Notes under the pieces: generated by a model
What the model was told of the DNA's origin: nothing
Databases searched by the model: none
What the model saw: only the letters and a program-made list of their open reading frames with translations
Part shown: positions 24,445 to 36,430 of the stretch, piece after piece
Layout: each line of letters begins with the position of its first letter
Numbering within the stretch: the stretch's first letter is position 1
Origin: Stenocarpella maydis
Taxonomy: Eukaryota > Ascomycota > Sordariomycetes > Diaporthales > Diaporthaceae
DNA: 64,000 nt
Direction of reading: 5' to 3'
Assembly: GCA_002270565.1 (NCBI GenBank)
Contig: NQMI01000061.1
Coordinates: 1-64,000, forward strand
Made by a program: the position numbers and the translations under genes

Positions 24445-24466
24445 TATATATATATATATATATATA
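24445..24466. repeat. (TA)n microsatellite at the left LTR boundary
   Basis: Eleven TA units directly abut the gypsy LTR that begins at 24468. It may have been the insertion target or a product of RIP. Confidence 0.85.
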
Positions 24467-24467
24467 A

Positions 24468-24910
24468 TGATCAGAGGGGTTCCGAGTTACCTAAAGCCCA
24501 AGGGATCAAGGGTTTATGTTCGGGATACGTTACAAGGCGGTAATTAAGCAATATTCATTCTAACTAATAATAATCACTAGCTATAAGGCTATCCAGTTAG
24601 GTGAACTAAATACTTAGATTAACAACTGAAGAGTCTATTCTGTGAAAGTTATCTACTATAGTAATGACTATATCCATATATATATTCTGACTCTTTAGTA
24701 GCTTGATAGGATTAATGGTAAGTTTGTTAACTAGGTATTACTTAATGGAGTTAATACAGATCCTATTAATTCTAGTGGATCCCTAACCCTAACCCAAGCG
24801 GGGTAGCTTACTATTTGGATTAGGTGTGATAGCATTTTACGGAGCTAACCCATGGCCTGCGGGGTTATCTTCTGCAATAGTCATCAGTTAATAAATACGG
24901 GTTTATAACA
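24468..24910 (-). repeat. 3' LTR of the gypsy element
   Basis: Direct repeat partner of 31840-32287, about 443 bases. It begins TGATCAGAGGGG and ends ATAACA on the + strand. Differences from the partner are nearly all C/T or G/A transitions. It contains the telomere-like CCCTAACCCTAACCC at 24781-24795. Confidence 0.9.
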
Positions 24911-24924
24911 TTATCTCCCTCCTT
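24911..24924 (-). other. Polypurine tract of the gypsy element
   Basis: Read on the minus strand, AAGGAGGGAGATAA lies directly before the 3' LTR. This is the expected position and composition of the plus-strand primer and fixes the element's orientation. Confidence 0.8.
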
Positions 24925-24929
24925 AATTT

Positions 24930-25680
24930 CTTTATCCCTAAAGGTACTCCTATAAGTTTCTTATTTATCCTTCCAGATTTTTATTATGCCTTCTTAATTT
25001 ATTATATCTAGCAGGGTTATTAAATTATATTTCATAAAGATATTTTCTATTTCTAAGGATAAAACTACTCTTTTAATGGCTATTACCTTAAAAGGCAACA
25101 TTATTCATATACCTTATTCCTACTATAAAGAGCACAACTTGGCCCAGGACTATAAGGTCTTTAATTTAGAATTTACTCATTATTAGATATATATTTAGCT
25201 TAACTTATTAAACTATAGTATCTAAGGTCTTACCCCTAACTAATTAAATAAGGTTACCTTAAAATACTGCTAATTAAAGGAGGAGTTAGAGGTTGTAGAG
25301 GAGCAGGCCCAGCTGCTATACGTAAAGATTCTTTACCTTTATAGGCAGAAGAAGATATAGTATAAAAAGATAATGCATATAGTGAATTAGGGAATTAATA
25401 ATATAGAGAAGCTGGAGTAAGTAAAGAAGGAGAAGGCAGAGGCCAAGCGGAAGTAAATTTCCAAGCAGTCTGCTAAGGTTATTAGTTAGCACTTCACTAA
25501 TAAGGCCGATATAATAGTTGTATAGGAGGCATAGTTGCATTCTAAGGATAAAGTTAGGGTTTTTAACTAGAGCTTTCTAATAAATAAGAGTATTAGTTAG
25601 TCTGAATTTATAGGTACTAATAACAATAGGAGTATGCCTATAAGTAGCCCGTCTGGTTGTTAATTTATTTACTAGGAATT
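24930..25680 (+). pseudogene. Antisense coding remnant (Cys-rich then coiled coil) inside the gypsy element
   Basis: On the + strand, opposite to pol and between the chromodomain and the 3' LTR, one frame stays protein-like over about 0.7 kb despite scattered stops. From about 25265 it reads KEELEVVEEQAQLLYVKIL, then YLYRQKK, and then a segment near 25395-25450 with EKLE and KKEKAEAKRK. This matches the coiled-coil tail common in uncharacterised Pezizomycotina proteins of the type LRLRRQK...RGLxxLDELE. Upstream (about 25085-25240) several tyrosines occur at spacings where such proteins have a Cys-x2-Cys-type cluster. RIP turns TGC/TGT into TAC/TAT, so lost cysteines are plausible. A GC-richer patch follows at 25890-26030. 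I infer an extra, antisense open reading frame carried by the element; family assignment is from memory of the pattern. Confidence 0.55.
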
Positions 25681-26199
25681 AAATTTTAAGTATATAATCT
25701 TAACTAGTTATAGTCATATTTATTCCAAGGGTGTAATAGTTGCATTATATTTCTTACTATTTTTATTTCCTTATAACTAGTATTTGCTTAAGGTAGTATA
25801 CTATTAGTACTAATCTTCCTTCAAGTGTTTCTTAGGGTTACTAGTATTTAAGTTCTAATTTAAAAAGAGTAGCTAGTAACCATGGTCCTTAGAGTATGTT
25901 TTACTGGTAATTGTAAGATTCTGGAGTTGCTTGATTGGTTACTGGGGAAGTTAGGGGCGGCTTAACTGGTAACCTTGGGGTTGGGGCGTGTGGGTTATCC
26001 CCTGATCTGCCTGGGTGATATCCTAATTGGTTATTATCTTATTTTGCTAGATTTCGTTATATATAGGTTTTATTATAATATTGGTTTCATTATAATACTT
26101 AGTTAGTTATATTTAGTTTCAGGTTTAGCCTGTTTTCTAGCTTTAGGGTATTAGTTTATAGTAGTTTTTATATTATATTCCTAGAGCTTGCCTTTATAA

Positions 26200-29100
26200 T
26201 ATATTGGGTTTTCTTTTAGTTCTTAGGTATTTTTACTTATATTATAGCCTTTCCATTTAATAAGATATTCTATTATATTCCCATATTACCTTAAATCTAT
26301 TATTTATTATACCTTATATTCCTTGTTATATTTATTAATGATTTTAATCCATATTTTAAGTTTCGTATCTTTAGGTACTAGTTTTAAAACTAAAATATAA
26401 AAGTTATTATATTATTTTATTCTTTTAAGTAGGGATAGTTTATAATTAGTATCTAATTATTTCTATAGAATTTAAAGGGGCTAATTTTCTTATAATTAAG
26501 CTTATTACTAGGTTGCTTAGTTTTAATATTCCATTAAAGAAGGTAGACCTTATCTCCCTCCATACAAATTAGTCTCTTAATTCTTTTCTGATTTATATAT
26601 TTTATTATTTATTCTTATATAAAAGAAAGTTCTTTCTAGATATCCTGCTAGATTTATTTAATTCATATTGGTCTTTATTCCGCTAATTCTGCTAGTATTA
26701 TCTCTAGCAGCAATTTATAATATGCTTATAGCTTATATCTATAGAGTGTAAAGAAAGGTAACTATTTAGTTATGCTGGTAGTTGCACTATTATAGGCGAA
26801 TTATGCTAGTAGTAGCAGCTTAACCTAATTATCCTATAGTTAGTTAATATAGTATTAGAGATATTATTCTACTATCTAGTTAATTCATTTTATTTATCTT
26901 TCTATTTATAGGTTTACTATTATTAATAGTTTGTATTTTGCTTTAAGCTGATTTATTAATGATTTCTAAAAGTTTAATATAAAAAGCTTATCTCTATCTA
27001 AGATGATTTCTTATAGCATTCTATAGTTACTTATAATGATTTATAGGAATATATATATAAATTCTTCTATTATACTAACTTCCTTATATAGTATAAAGTA
27101 TATATACTTATTTAATCTGCGAACTATTATTAGGATACTATTATATAATACTCCAGTTAAGGGTTCTTATAAGAGTGATAGCTTAGTTATAAAGTCTAGA
27201 CTAATAGATAACTATATAGTTATAGGTACTAGTAGGGGCTTTAACAGTCCATATGGTGCATACTAGGAGGCCTTATTTTTATTGCATGAGTTGCATTAGC
27301 TAATGATATCCTTAACCTTCTTTTTAAGGTCAGGGATTTATTAGTTCTACTAAATTCTCTTAATTATCACTATAATCCCTTGGTAGCTATATGCTAGTGC
27401 TTTACATATTTTGTTAATTAGCTTATCTTATTCTTTTAAATTAATAAAGGTCTTTTAAGTTAAGAACTTAATTTTGATTATAACGTTAAGTTCTTAGTTA
27501 AGGATAAGGCTTCTGTCTTCTTAAGGTTTGAAGACCATCCATTCTATAGGTAACTCTTTATTCTAATAGTTAAGTCTTCTGCTAAGCGCATCTGCCCTAG
27601 CATTCTTAATTCCATCCATATAAATAACCTTAATATTAAATTATAATAAGAATTCTATATATCTAATCTATTGCTTATTAAGGCCTTTAATTATTATAAA
27701 GGTAGTAAGATTTTTATAGTTTATATAGAGTTTAATCTATTCCTTAGCTCTAATAAGATAGTATTGCTATTTCTAGAATGCATATACTATAACTATAAAT
27801 TCCTCATCTGATATAGCGTATTAGGTTTCTAGTCTATTAAACTTTTTACTAAAGTTCAAAATAATATGCATTCTTCCCTAGGTGTCTTTCTAAGTGAGTT
27901 CTCTACCTATAGCATTATTTAAGGCATCTATATGAACTTTAAATTCTTTCTCTAGGTCTACTTCTTTAAGCACGCGGTCTTCTATAACCTTTTCTTTAAG
28001 CATCTAAAAGGCTTATTATTCAATATCTGTCTATCTAAAGGTAAGGTCCTTTTTGGTAATATCTATTAGTAGTTTTATAATATTACTATATTATATAATA
28101 AATTATTAGTAGAAGTTAATATAGCCTAGGAATGCTCTAATATCCTTAGTATTTATAGGTATTAGCTAATCCTAGATAGCTTAAATTTTTCCTTTTTATA
28201 TCTTCATCTTCCTTAGTTTAATTATATATTTAAGAGACTTAACTTTTCATATATACTAGTTACATTTTTCTAGTTCTATAAGGAGGTTAGCATCTTGGAG
28301 TTTTCTTAGGACTTATTTAATATATTTCTTATATTCTTCAAGGGTTTCTAAGAATATAAGGATATTATTAAGATATATATTAATAAAAATATCTAAGTAT
28401 TTATATAGGATATAGTTAATTATTTCTTAAAATAATATAAATATATTAGTTGAATTAAAGAGTATAACTATTATCCTATAATGTTTATAGCATATTCTGA
28501 GTGATATCTTTTATTCTTTTCCTTTTTTTCATTTAAATAAGGTTATAGCTATATTTTAAGTTAAGTACTATAAACTATTTTACTCCTTTAAGTTAATCTT
28601 ATAGCTCCTTATTAAGGGGTAGGGGATATTAGTTTTTAATTAAAATATTATTAAGTTATTAGTACTTAANNNNNNNNNNNNNNNNNNNNNNNNNNNNNNN
28701 NNNNNNNNNNNNNNNNNNNNNNNNNNNNNNNNNNCTAGTTTTAAGGGTATCTTATAATCCTATTATATATATTATAATAGTATTATATTAACTTTCTTTT
28801 AGAATACTTTCTTCAATTTATAGTATTCTTTGAATATTTATGCTAGTTTATTTATATTTATTTCCTCTTTTAGGTAAAAAAGGTACTATTATATTAGTTG
28901 CTAGTATATTATATGTTAATTAATTAGTTAGGTCCTTTAAGGGTTGGTTTGTGGTAGATTGAGGTTTTATTTCTAGGAGTAATGATCTCCTTATTAACTT
29001 TAGCCTTCCTATAAGGTACTTAAGGAGTTTAATCCTTCTCTATTTTCTTTAAGCCGGGCCTCTAGCCCGCTTATAAAGGTAATTATAAGTCTATTTAAGT

Positions 29101-29250
29101 ATATTATTTATTTATTATCCTTAATAATATAACTCCTTCTTATATTACTAATTATAACCTTCTTTTAGGGAATAGTATTATTCTAAAACATCTAGCTAAT
29201 AATTTAATTAATTTATAAGTTATTCTTTCTTAGCTAAGGTATTCCTAAGA
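26200..29250 (-). pseudogene. Remnant of gypsy pol (reverse transcriptase, RNase H, integrase, chromodomain)
   Basis: Reverse transcriptase is recognised near 28200-28470 by the pieces YKYLDIFINIYLNNILIF (from a YLDD-type active site with the Asp pair changed), LETLEEY and LRKLQDANLLIELEKC. Integrase is recognised near 26850-27260 by YGLLKPL, then SISLDFIT, then YNSILIIVRRLNK. The chromodomain gives YLIKWKGYNISKNT near 26235-26290. Stop codons are frequent. Sixty-five Ns (28670-28734) interrupt the N-terminal part of the reverse transcriptase, so the true length there is unknown. Confidence 0.85.
28670..28734. other. Assembly gap (65 Ns)
   Basis: Unresolved bases inside the gypsy reverse transcriptase. 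Matching protein segments on either side belong to consecutive parts of the domain, so the gap is probably short. Confidence 0.95.
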
Positions 29251-31839
29251 TTAACTAATAATTTACTATTTTAATAATATTAAATAAGAGTAATTCCATA
29301 TAGCTATAGATCTAGGTTCAAAGGGAAATAATCTCTATATTAATAACTCTATTGCTATAGGATACTTTAGTCCTATCTACTATATTAAGTCTATAAGGTT
29401 CCTCCTTCTTATAGTATAGGAAGTAGTATTAATTTACTACTTATAGGGAGATAAAGTTTCCTCAAGCGCTACTATTAATAAGCACTTTATATTATTATTT
29501 TCTAAGTTTTACCTACATTTTTAGGTATTTATAATTCTACCTATAAGTTATATATAAATATCTTATATTGTTTTATTTATTACCTAAGGTTTTATAGATA
29601 GCTCTACTTATTTTGTACTTATCCTTTTAGGATATTATAGATATATTTAATACTATTTTTAGTAATTTTCTATAATTATTATAAGTCTTTTATAACCTAT
29701 TTAGGATACTCTTTTAGTATTAAGGCTTTTTAGATCTATCTTTATAGATGCATTTTATACTAATTCTTAAGTTTATCCTTAGCATGCATTTAATATTTAA
29801 TTATAATATAGGTTCTCCATTTAGTTAGCTAGTATAAATAAGTTAAGGGGGTCCTTAGGTGTAGCTAGAATATAGTATAGCCAGCATCCTAGTATTATGA
29901 TCCAAGTACCTATCCTTATAGGTTATATTACTTATAAGTTATCTAAAGGGGTAATCCTATATACCTTTATAGAAACTAATCCTAAGTAGTTTTCTCCTTA
30001 CGGTGCTTTATATATCTATTATAGATATATAAGGCTTATAAGATTCATTTATATTTAGCATACTTAGGGTATACCCTTACTATATCTTTCCTTTTTTTAA
30101 TTTCCTTTCTAGAGTATTAAGCTATCTGCTCAAAAGTCCTATTAGCTATTATAACTTCTATTATATCAGCCCTATGGGCTAGAAGAGGCATCCATCCTAA
30201 GTATACCTATAGCTCTTCTTATTATACCTAGGGTATATATAAATCTAGTATAAGGAATTCTATTAGTTCTTATAGAGAATTAAGGGTTAGAAGGACCTTT
30301 TATTACCCTATTATAATTATCTTTTCTTATTTTCTAAAGACATTCTTAGGGAACTAATTAGCGCCTTCCTTCATACTACAGTAAATGAGGCAGCTACTAT
30401 TAAAGCAGGCTATCCAATTAAAAGAGGTATAATTATTCCTTACTTACTAAGGTTTCTTTACCAGAGTAACAGGTTGCTATCTAGCCCTATCTTCCTAATA
30501 TTTCCCATACTAGGGGTTTTTATAATAACGAAAGTATAAACTATTATATAACTCTTCTTTATCAGCGTTATAGAATTCTCATTCTTAATTAAGATCCCAT
30601 TTTAGATATATTTAGCATTAGTTATATACTATTAATTTATAAATATAGTATCTGTCTTTAAGCTCATATTATTACTTTAATTAAGGGGGAGATCAAAACA
30701 CTATACTAATCTATTATAGTTCCTTTATAATAGTATTAGCTTATTTAGAGCCTTTTAATATAAGCTTCCAGTCCTTATTCTTTTTTAGGGCTCTATATTC
30801 TAATGCAAAATATCCTATTTTATTATAAGTATAATATTTAATAATCTTTTTATTTATAATCTTTTTCTAAGTAGCATTAAGTTCTATAAGTCCCTTATAG
30901 TATTCCTATTAAGTACTTAGCTTTTAATACTTCCTATCTATATTAGGTTTATACTTATAGCCTTTATACCTTATAGTTAAAAGGCATGTCCTCATTTTTC
31001 CTAGCATCTTATATAAAATTAATTATTAATTTTAATAGCTAGCTTAATATATTATAAGAAAGTAATAAATTTATCTTATTTAGCTAAATTATACTTTACT
31101 TCTTCCTTAAATCTCTGAAAAATATAAGAGTTTTAGTATTATTTATATAATTAATTTAGGTATAAATCCTTGTAAATTCTATAATATAGCTTAATACTAA
31201 GCCCTTCTAGTATAACTTCAAGAGTTCCTATTTAGCCTATTATTTTTCATTAGGGTTCTAAAAGAGGGTTCTAAGAGCATCTTTATAGTTTTTATACTTA
31301 CTAAAGATTTCCTAAGTTTCTTCTTTATAGTCTTTAAAGGTTTTAAGATTTATATAATTTATAAGATAGGATTTAAATCATAATAGGGCTCTCCCATTTA
31401 GAAAGGAGGCTGTATATATAACCCTTTTTCCTTCCAGCTATTCATCCAGTTAATAGAAGTACTAGTAGGCCCTAACCTGGGTTAGGTGAGCTTAGAGTTA
31501 ACTAGAAGTTCCATTATAAGTAGCTGGGCTATTAAGTTTATGCTTTCCTTATTAGTAAGGGGCATATTAATGATATTTGTGATAGCCTATAGGGTAGTAA
31601 CTTTAATATAAAATCATTCTATTTCATTATTCTATTAGGCTTATTTATTAATAAGAGTTTAAAGGTACTTAATCTCTTCAACTAGCTGTTACAGCTATTA
31701 ATTATTTATTCCACCCTAAGTATTAGCAATATTTATTACCTATAAGAGTTTATTAAATCTAGATGTTATAAAGGGATTTATGTATAATATTACTTAAAGT
31801 CTGCATTATAATATATAAATAAGAGTTATTAAAATATAA
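29250..31839 (-). pseudogene. Remnant of gypsy gag and protease region
   Basis: The gag capsid core is seen near 31000-31400 on the minus strand, with LKTFKDYKEE, then a helical stretch, then LLKLIINFI where gag proteins usually have a relative of AIRIDNRLYERR. The nucleocapsid zinc knuckle and the protease are expected between about 29.3 and 30.4 kb but are too mutated to place exactly. Confidence 0.65.
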
Positions 31840-32287
31840 TAATTAAAGGAGTTTTAAGTTACCTAAAGCATAAGGGATTAAAGGTTTATATTCAGGATAC
31901 ATTATAAGGTAGTAATTAAGTAATATTCATTCTAACTAATAATAATTGCTAGCTATAAGGCTATCCAGTTAGGTAAACTAAATACTTAGATTAATAACTA
32001 AAGAGTCTATTCTATAAAAGCTATCTACTATAGTAATAACTATATCCGTATATATATTCCGACTCTTCAGTAGCTTAATAGGATTGATGGTAAGTTTGTT
32101 GACTAGGTGTTGCTCGATGGAGTCGATACAGATTCCATCGATTCTGGTGGATCCTTACCCTAACCTTAACCCGAGCGGGGTGGCTTACTGTTTGGATCAG
32201 GTGGGACAGCGTTTTGGGGAGCTAACCCATGGCCTGCGGGGTTGTCTTCTGCGGTAGTCATCAGTTAATGGACGCGGGTTCATAACA
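31840..32287 (-). repeat. 5' LTR of the gypsy element
   Basis: About 448 bases, matching 24468-24910. Its inner half (31840-32060) is AT-shifted, while its outer half (32080-32287) keeps an ordinary base composition. It contains a telomere-like run of TAACCC-type units at 32156-32172. Confidence 0.9.
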
Positions 32288-32541
32288 ATATATATACTAT
32301 ATATTAGGAATAGTTATTTACAAAACTAGTAAAGAATTATATTATAAAAAACTAAATATAACATAATATATTTTAGTAATAAGTATATTATATTAATAAG
32401 TATATTAATCTGTTAAATGTTATCTACTTTAGTTTAAATATAAATCTAACCTAGTTAAAACAAATATTTATTAAATATATTATTTAGCAAAATATTTAAA
32501 GGTTTTTAATATAATTTAAGAGTATAGAAAATATTACTATT
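32288..32541. other. AT-rich spacer between the two retrotransposons
   Basis: 254 bases of nearly pure A+T. No gene or clear target-site duplication was seen. Confidence 0.6.
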
Positions 32542-33001
32542 TGTAGGTTCGATACTGGATCGAAGTGGTTCAGGGGGCTGCAGAGTACTGGTTGGAAAAC
32601 TTGTGATTGCTTGTTGCTATCTGGTACTGATTTTGAGTGGGCTTCCATAAGCCCTCCTCATATACCCTCCAACATCGTCTCACCCCGCAGCACGCTGCAG
32701 GTGGCTCTGGTGCAAGTTTGCAAATGACGAAGAATCTAGTCAAAAACTAACCTACTTTGACCTCAAATAACCCAACAACCCTAACCCATACGCCTATTAA
32801 AATACATACAGATATATATCAGAAGCTAGCCTTCTAATTAATTTACTTGATAAAGAATTTAGGCAAGAAATAAGTCTAATGCAGAGGTTTAAAGTCGGGG
32901 TAGTTATATACCCTAAAAAATCAACTCACAGCCATATAAGTCATCTCCTATCACGCACACACTGGGCATAATTAGTCGAATTCAACTATTTCCGTTTAAC
33001 A
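32542..33001 (-). repeat. 3' LTR of the copia element
   Basis: Direct repeat partner of 38717-39177. It starts TGTAGGTTCGATACTGG and ends GTTTAACA on the + strand. Confidence 0.92.
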
Positions 33002-33009
33002 CTTCTTCT
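33002..33009 (-). other. Polypurine tract of the copia element
   Basis: AGAAGAAG on the minus strand lies directly before the 3' LTR, as needed for plus-strand priming. Confidence 0.7.
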
Positions 33010-33137
33010 ATTGAAGATATAGGTCTATTAATAGATCTATAGCATTTAACCTATTCTTCAAACAGGGAAAAAGGAAGGAATACACCAATATATCCTAAAA
33101 TCATACCCCAAAAATGCCTAAAGAAATAGTAGAAGAA

Positions 33138-36100
33138 GTAGGTACTTAATCTACCAACTCAACTAGACCTAATAGGTCCAGAAACACCTGAAATTTAGGT
33201 GCTGGGAGGGCCTTTATTAGCCTATCTGCTACCATTTTACTAGTCTCTAGGTATTTAACTTCGAGGGTACCCTTCTGAACTTCAGCTCTCAAATAGTGGT
33301 ATTTAAAAAGGGTATGCTTAGTTCATTAATAATGAGAAGGGTCCTTAGCAGTAGAGATAGCGCCCAAATTATTTCCATAGAGGTTAATTAGCTGAGAAAT
33401 AGGCCTATTCAGCTCTATATAAAGTCTTCAAAGCTACTAAATTTCTCGAGTAGCTTCCGTAAGACCTGTATATTCAGCTTCTAACGTAGATAACGCTATA
33501 GTGCTGCTCCTTTTTAACTTCCAAGAAATAGGCCCTCTAGCTAGGGTAAAAATATACCCATAGGTAAACTTCAAAGAGGCCTTATCCCTAGCATAGTCGC
33601 TATTAGAGTACCTAATAGGTTCTAGGGAACCTTCAGAAGTATACTATATTAAGAGGTAATAATAACTATTTAAGTATTTAAATAGACTCTGAGTGGTAAC
33701 TAAATGCTTCTTTTTGGGGGCTTAAAAGTGACTAGCCAGCCACTGCACTAGGAAGCTTATATCGGGCCTAGTTTGGGTAACTAAGTAAATAGCTGTACCC
33801 ACTATAGCTTAAAATAGCTTATGGTATATCTTGTCTAGGTTAGGTCCTTCAATAGGGCCCCTAGTGGCTAGCTGTGGTTGTAGAGGAATTGAAATAAGTC
33901 TAGAACCCTCTAGGTTAAAGGTTCTAATGGCTTCTTCAACGTACTAGCTCTAAGAAAGCCAAAGGGTTCATCTAGAGCGATTCCTAACGATTCAAACCCC
34001 AAGAAAGAAGCTTGCTAGGCCTCAGTCTTCTATAATATATGCCCTATGGATTTGTTATTTTAGGGCCTGTATTTTGGAGATTCCAGGCCCTATAATAAGG
34101 CAATCATCAACATAGGTTACTATAAAAAGGCCTGATATCTGGCTATAGAAGATAGCTGAATTTGAGAGTAAAGGTTTAAATCCTAAGCATTTCAGAAGGT
34201 TGATTACTATCCATTGCTACTCTTAGGGAGCTTATTTAAGGCCGTATAGCGCTTTATTCAGTTAAATAATCTGCTAAATAGAAGGGTTAAATCCAGCTTT
34301 AGCCAGTAATCATCTGATTTAGCTATTTACTTAAGCTACAAATTCAAGGAATCCTTCTGGAAGTACTTTAAAAACTTGCTTTTTTAAAGTACCATCTAAA
34401 AAAGCACCTATAAAGTTAATCTACTCAATTTCCCAGTTGGATATAGCTGCTAGGGCTAGTAGTACCCGCTAAGTGGGAGGCGTAGAGGTTGAGGCAAAGG
34501 TTTTGATATAATTTAAGCCTAGTTTCTGCTGAAAACCTCTAACTACTAATTAAGCCTTAAATTTAAAAACTCAATTATTCTAGTCCTTCTTCTCTTAAAG
34601 AACCCAAAGACTGGTAATAGTTTTCCAACCTTGTAGAAGGTCTTTTTCTGACTAAAATTCAAGGGTCTGCTGCTGATACAGCTGCTTAAATTCGCTATAA
34701 ATCGCCTCTAGCCACCATGCCTTATTAGGGCTTTTTAGCACCTGTTTCCAGGTCTGGGGTATAGTAGCATTAGTAGTAGTAAATGCTATTTAGCATATTC
34801 TATAGGCTATTTAATAGACGATTAATTTAGCATATAAGAGGTCCATTTCTTTAGGTAGAGTTGGACCTATACCCTCTGGGTTTAGGGACGTCTGATTAGA
34901 GCCTAAAGTAGGCTCTGTACCCTCTATTTTCCCGGAATCTCCTAAGAAATCCCCTTCTGTAGAGACTACAGGTAAGTCTGAATGAGACTTATTTGGAAGG
35001 TTAATACAGCTCTGATTAGAGCTAAAATCACCTCCACTAGTGGTTATAGAGTCTATTTCCCCTTCTAGAGGATCTTTCTCTTCTAGAGAGTCTAGAAGAC
35101 CCTTCGGTACCCCTTCTAGCCCAAGACTGCTAGTACTATTTAGACCTTTATAAATCTTGAGAATCAAAGTCTTAAGCACTATATACCATTAAGGGATATA
35201 TACTTAATAAGTATTATTCTCTAATACCGCTAATAAATAGCCCGTTTTAGTTCAAGGAGCTAGTTTATAGCCCTTTAGTCGATATTCTTCAGGTATAAAT
35301 ACCTTACATTAAGCCCCTATTACCTTATACCTCTTCAGAAAAGGTTTATAGGTTTTAGAAGGCTCTAGTCCATCATAAAGTTCTTAATAGATAGTAAGGT
35401 CCCTATTTATAAGGGCAGTAGAGTTAATTAACTCTAAAATAGCTGGTATTAAAAAACACCATAGGTATAGCAGCAGGCCTGTGGCTAATATCATAGCCCT
35501 TAAACGGTCCAGAAGCACTCTAATAAAGCGTTCTATGAGACTGTTTTACTCATAAATATATGGGCTCGAAGTAGAGAAAAGAATGCCTTCCCTCTATAAC
35601 CATGCCTATAATAGGCTATTAATCTCCTTCCCACCATTAAAATAGAATCATTTTGGGTACCTCCTGAATAGGGATTTTAAGGACTTAAAGAAGCCCTTAA
35701 TAGTCTCTATAACTAAATTTCTATCTTAATTCTTTAGTAGGAAAAGCTACCGAAATCTGGACTTTCTATCCATTATAAGCAGCCTAATTAGGCACTTATT
35801 ATAGGGCATAGGCTTAATAGAAAAGGTATTACCTTTTAAAATATCTAATACCCCCTATGGGTTATCTATAGGCTGAAAATTCAGCCTATAGACTGCATTT
35901 GCCTTGTCGCAGATTAGGTATAGAAAATCCCCTTTTGAAATTAAGTTAAAATTGGGTACCCCTTAGGTAATTTTAGCTGTCTTCTTAAGAAGTTAAAGGC
36001 TAATATACTCTAATCTCTAGTACTAGTGATAAGCTAGTTTTAATAGCTTTAAGGTATTTTTAGAAGGTTTCTTTTTAGCCTAAATAGGCCGTTTAATAAT

Positions 36101-36430
36101 AGCTTTCTTAAAGGGTGGAAGACCCTTTGAAAGGAGGTTCTCTAAGTCTTCTATAGCTCTACCCCCTCTTTCTTCTGCAGACGGTTTAAACCAAAAGGGC
36201 GAAAGATTCATAGTAAAGGGCTTGCAAGGGACCCATACCGGTAGACCCTTTATTTCAGGGCTAATAAGTGATTCTGGCCTACTAGGCCCTGAAGCAGTAG
36301 AGCTAGGGTAAGACTCAGAGAGGGATTCAGGAAAGTCTTGATAGTCCCTAGCTGCTTCCTTATTGAAAGAAGGCAGTACTACTTCTAAAGCATTCATACT
36401 ACTAGGGGGAATATAATATATACTATTCAC
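33138..36430 (-). pseudogene. Remnant of copia pol (integrase, reverse transcriptase, RNase H)
   Basis: RNase H is almost readable: SNSDYARDKASLKFTYGYIF, then LSTLEAEYTGLTEATREI, then KMVADRLIKALPAPKF, ending at a stop near 33138. The reverse transcriptase start is seen near 34500-34760 (TWKQVLKSPNKAWWLEAI, then LVVRGFQQKLGL). Integrase pieces near 35480-35720 include FNGGKEINSLL, FSTSSPYIYE and LIERFIRVLLDRL. The interval 34811-35179 is an open, acidic Ser/Gly/Pro linker between integrase and reverse transcriptase. The interval 36080-36430 is another open stretch rich in Pro and Ser. Stops are scattered, often as adjacent TAG codons at a Gln-Trp pair. Confidence 0.85.

Larger units (their letters stand above)
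23616..24467. other. Left edge of the AT island
   Basis: The first 75 bases look like normal promoter or leader sequence for MutY, including a purine/pyrimidine-rich run and TATAAA at 23673. From about 23690 the sequence abruptly becomes almost all A and T, with TA steps dominating. It holds a short tandem repeat (24022-24089), an ambiguous base at 24092 and a TA microsatellite (24445-24466). No gene is present. It is probably the remains of older repeats destroyed by RIP. Confidence 0.7.
24468..32287 (-). mobile_element. RIP-mutated Ty3/gypsy chromovirus with both LTRs
   Basis: A 7.8-kb LTR retrotransposon reading right to left. The 5' LTR is 31840-32287 and the 3' LTR 24468-24910; both follow TG...CA ends, one end converted to TA by mutation. 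On the minus strand the order is gag (about 30.0-31.8 kb), reverse transcriptase (about 28.15-29.0 kb), RNase H (about 27.5-28.1 kb), integrase (about 26.8-27.5 kb) and chromodomain (about 26.2-26.35 kb), then a purine tract against the 3' LTR. Dozens of stop codons, mostly where Trp, Gln or Arg are expected, interrupt every frame, so the element is dead. The gag-RT-RNase H-integrase order with a C-terminal chromodomain defines a chromovirus. Confidence 0.9.

Noticed and set aside
27036..27266. 76-residue + strand frame in the AT island
   Set aside because: It is the antisense shadow of the gypsy integrase remnant, which reads convincingly on the minus strand.
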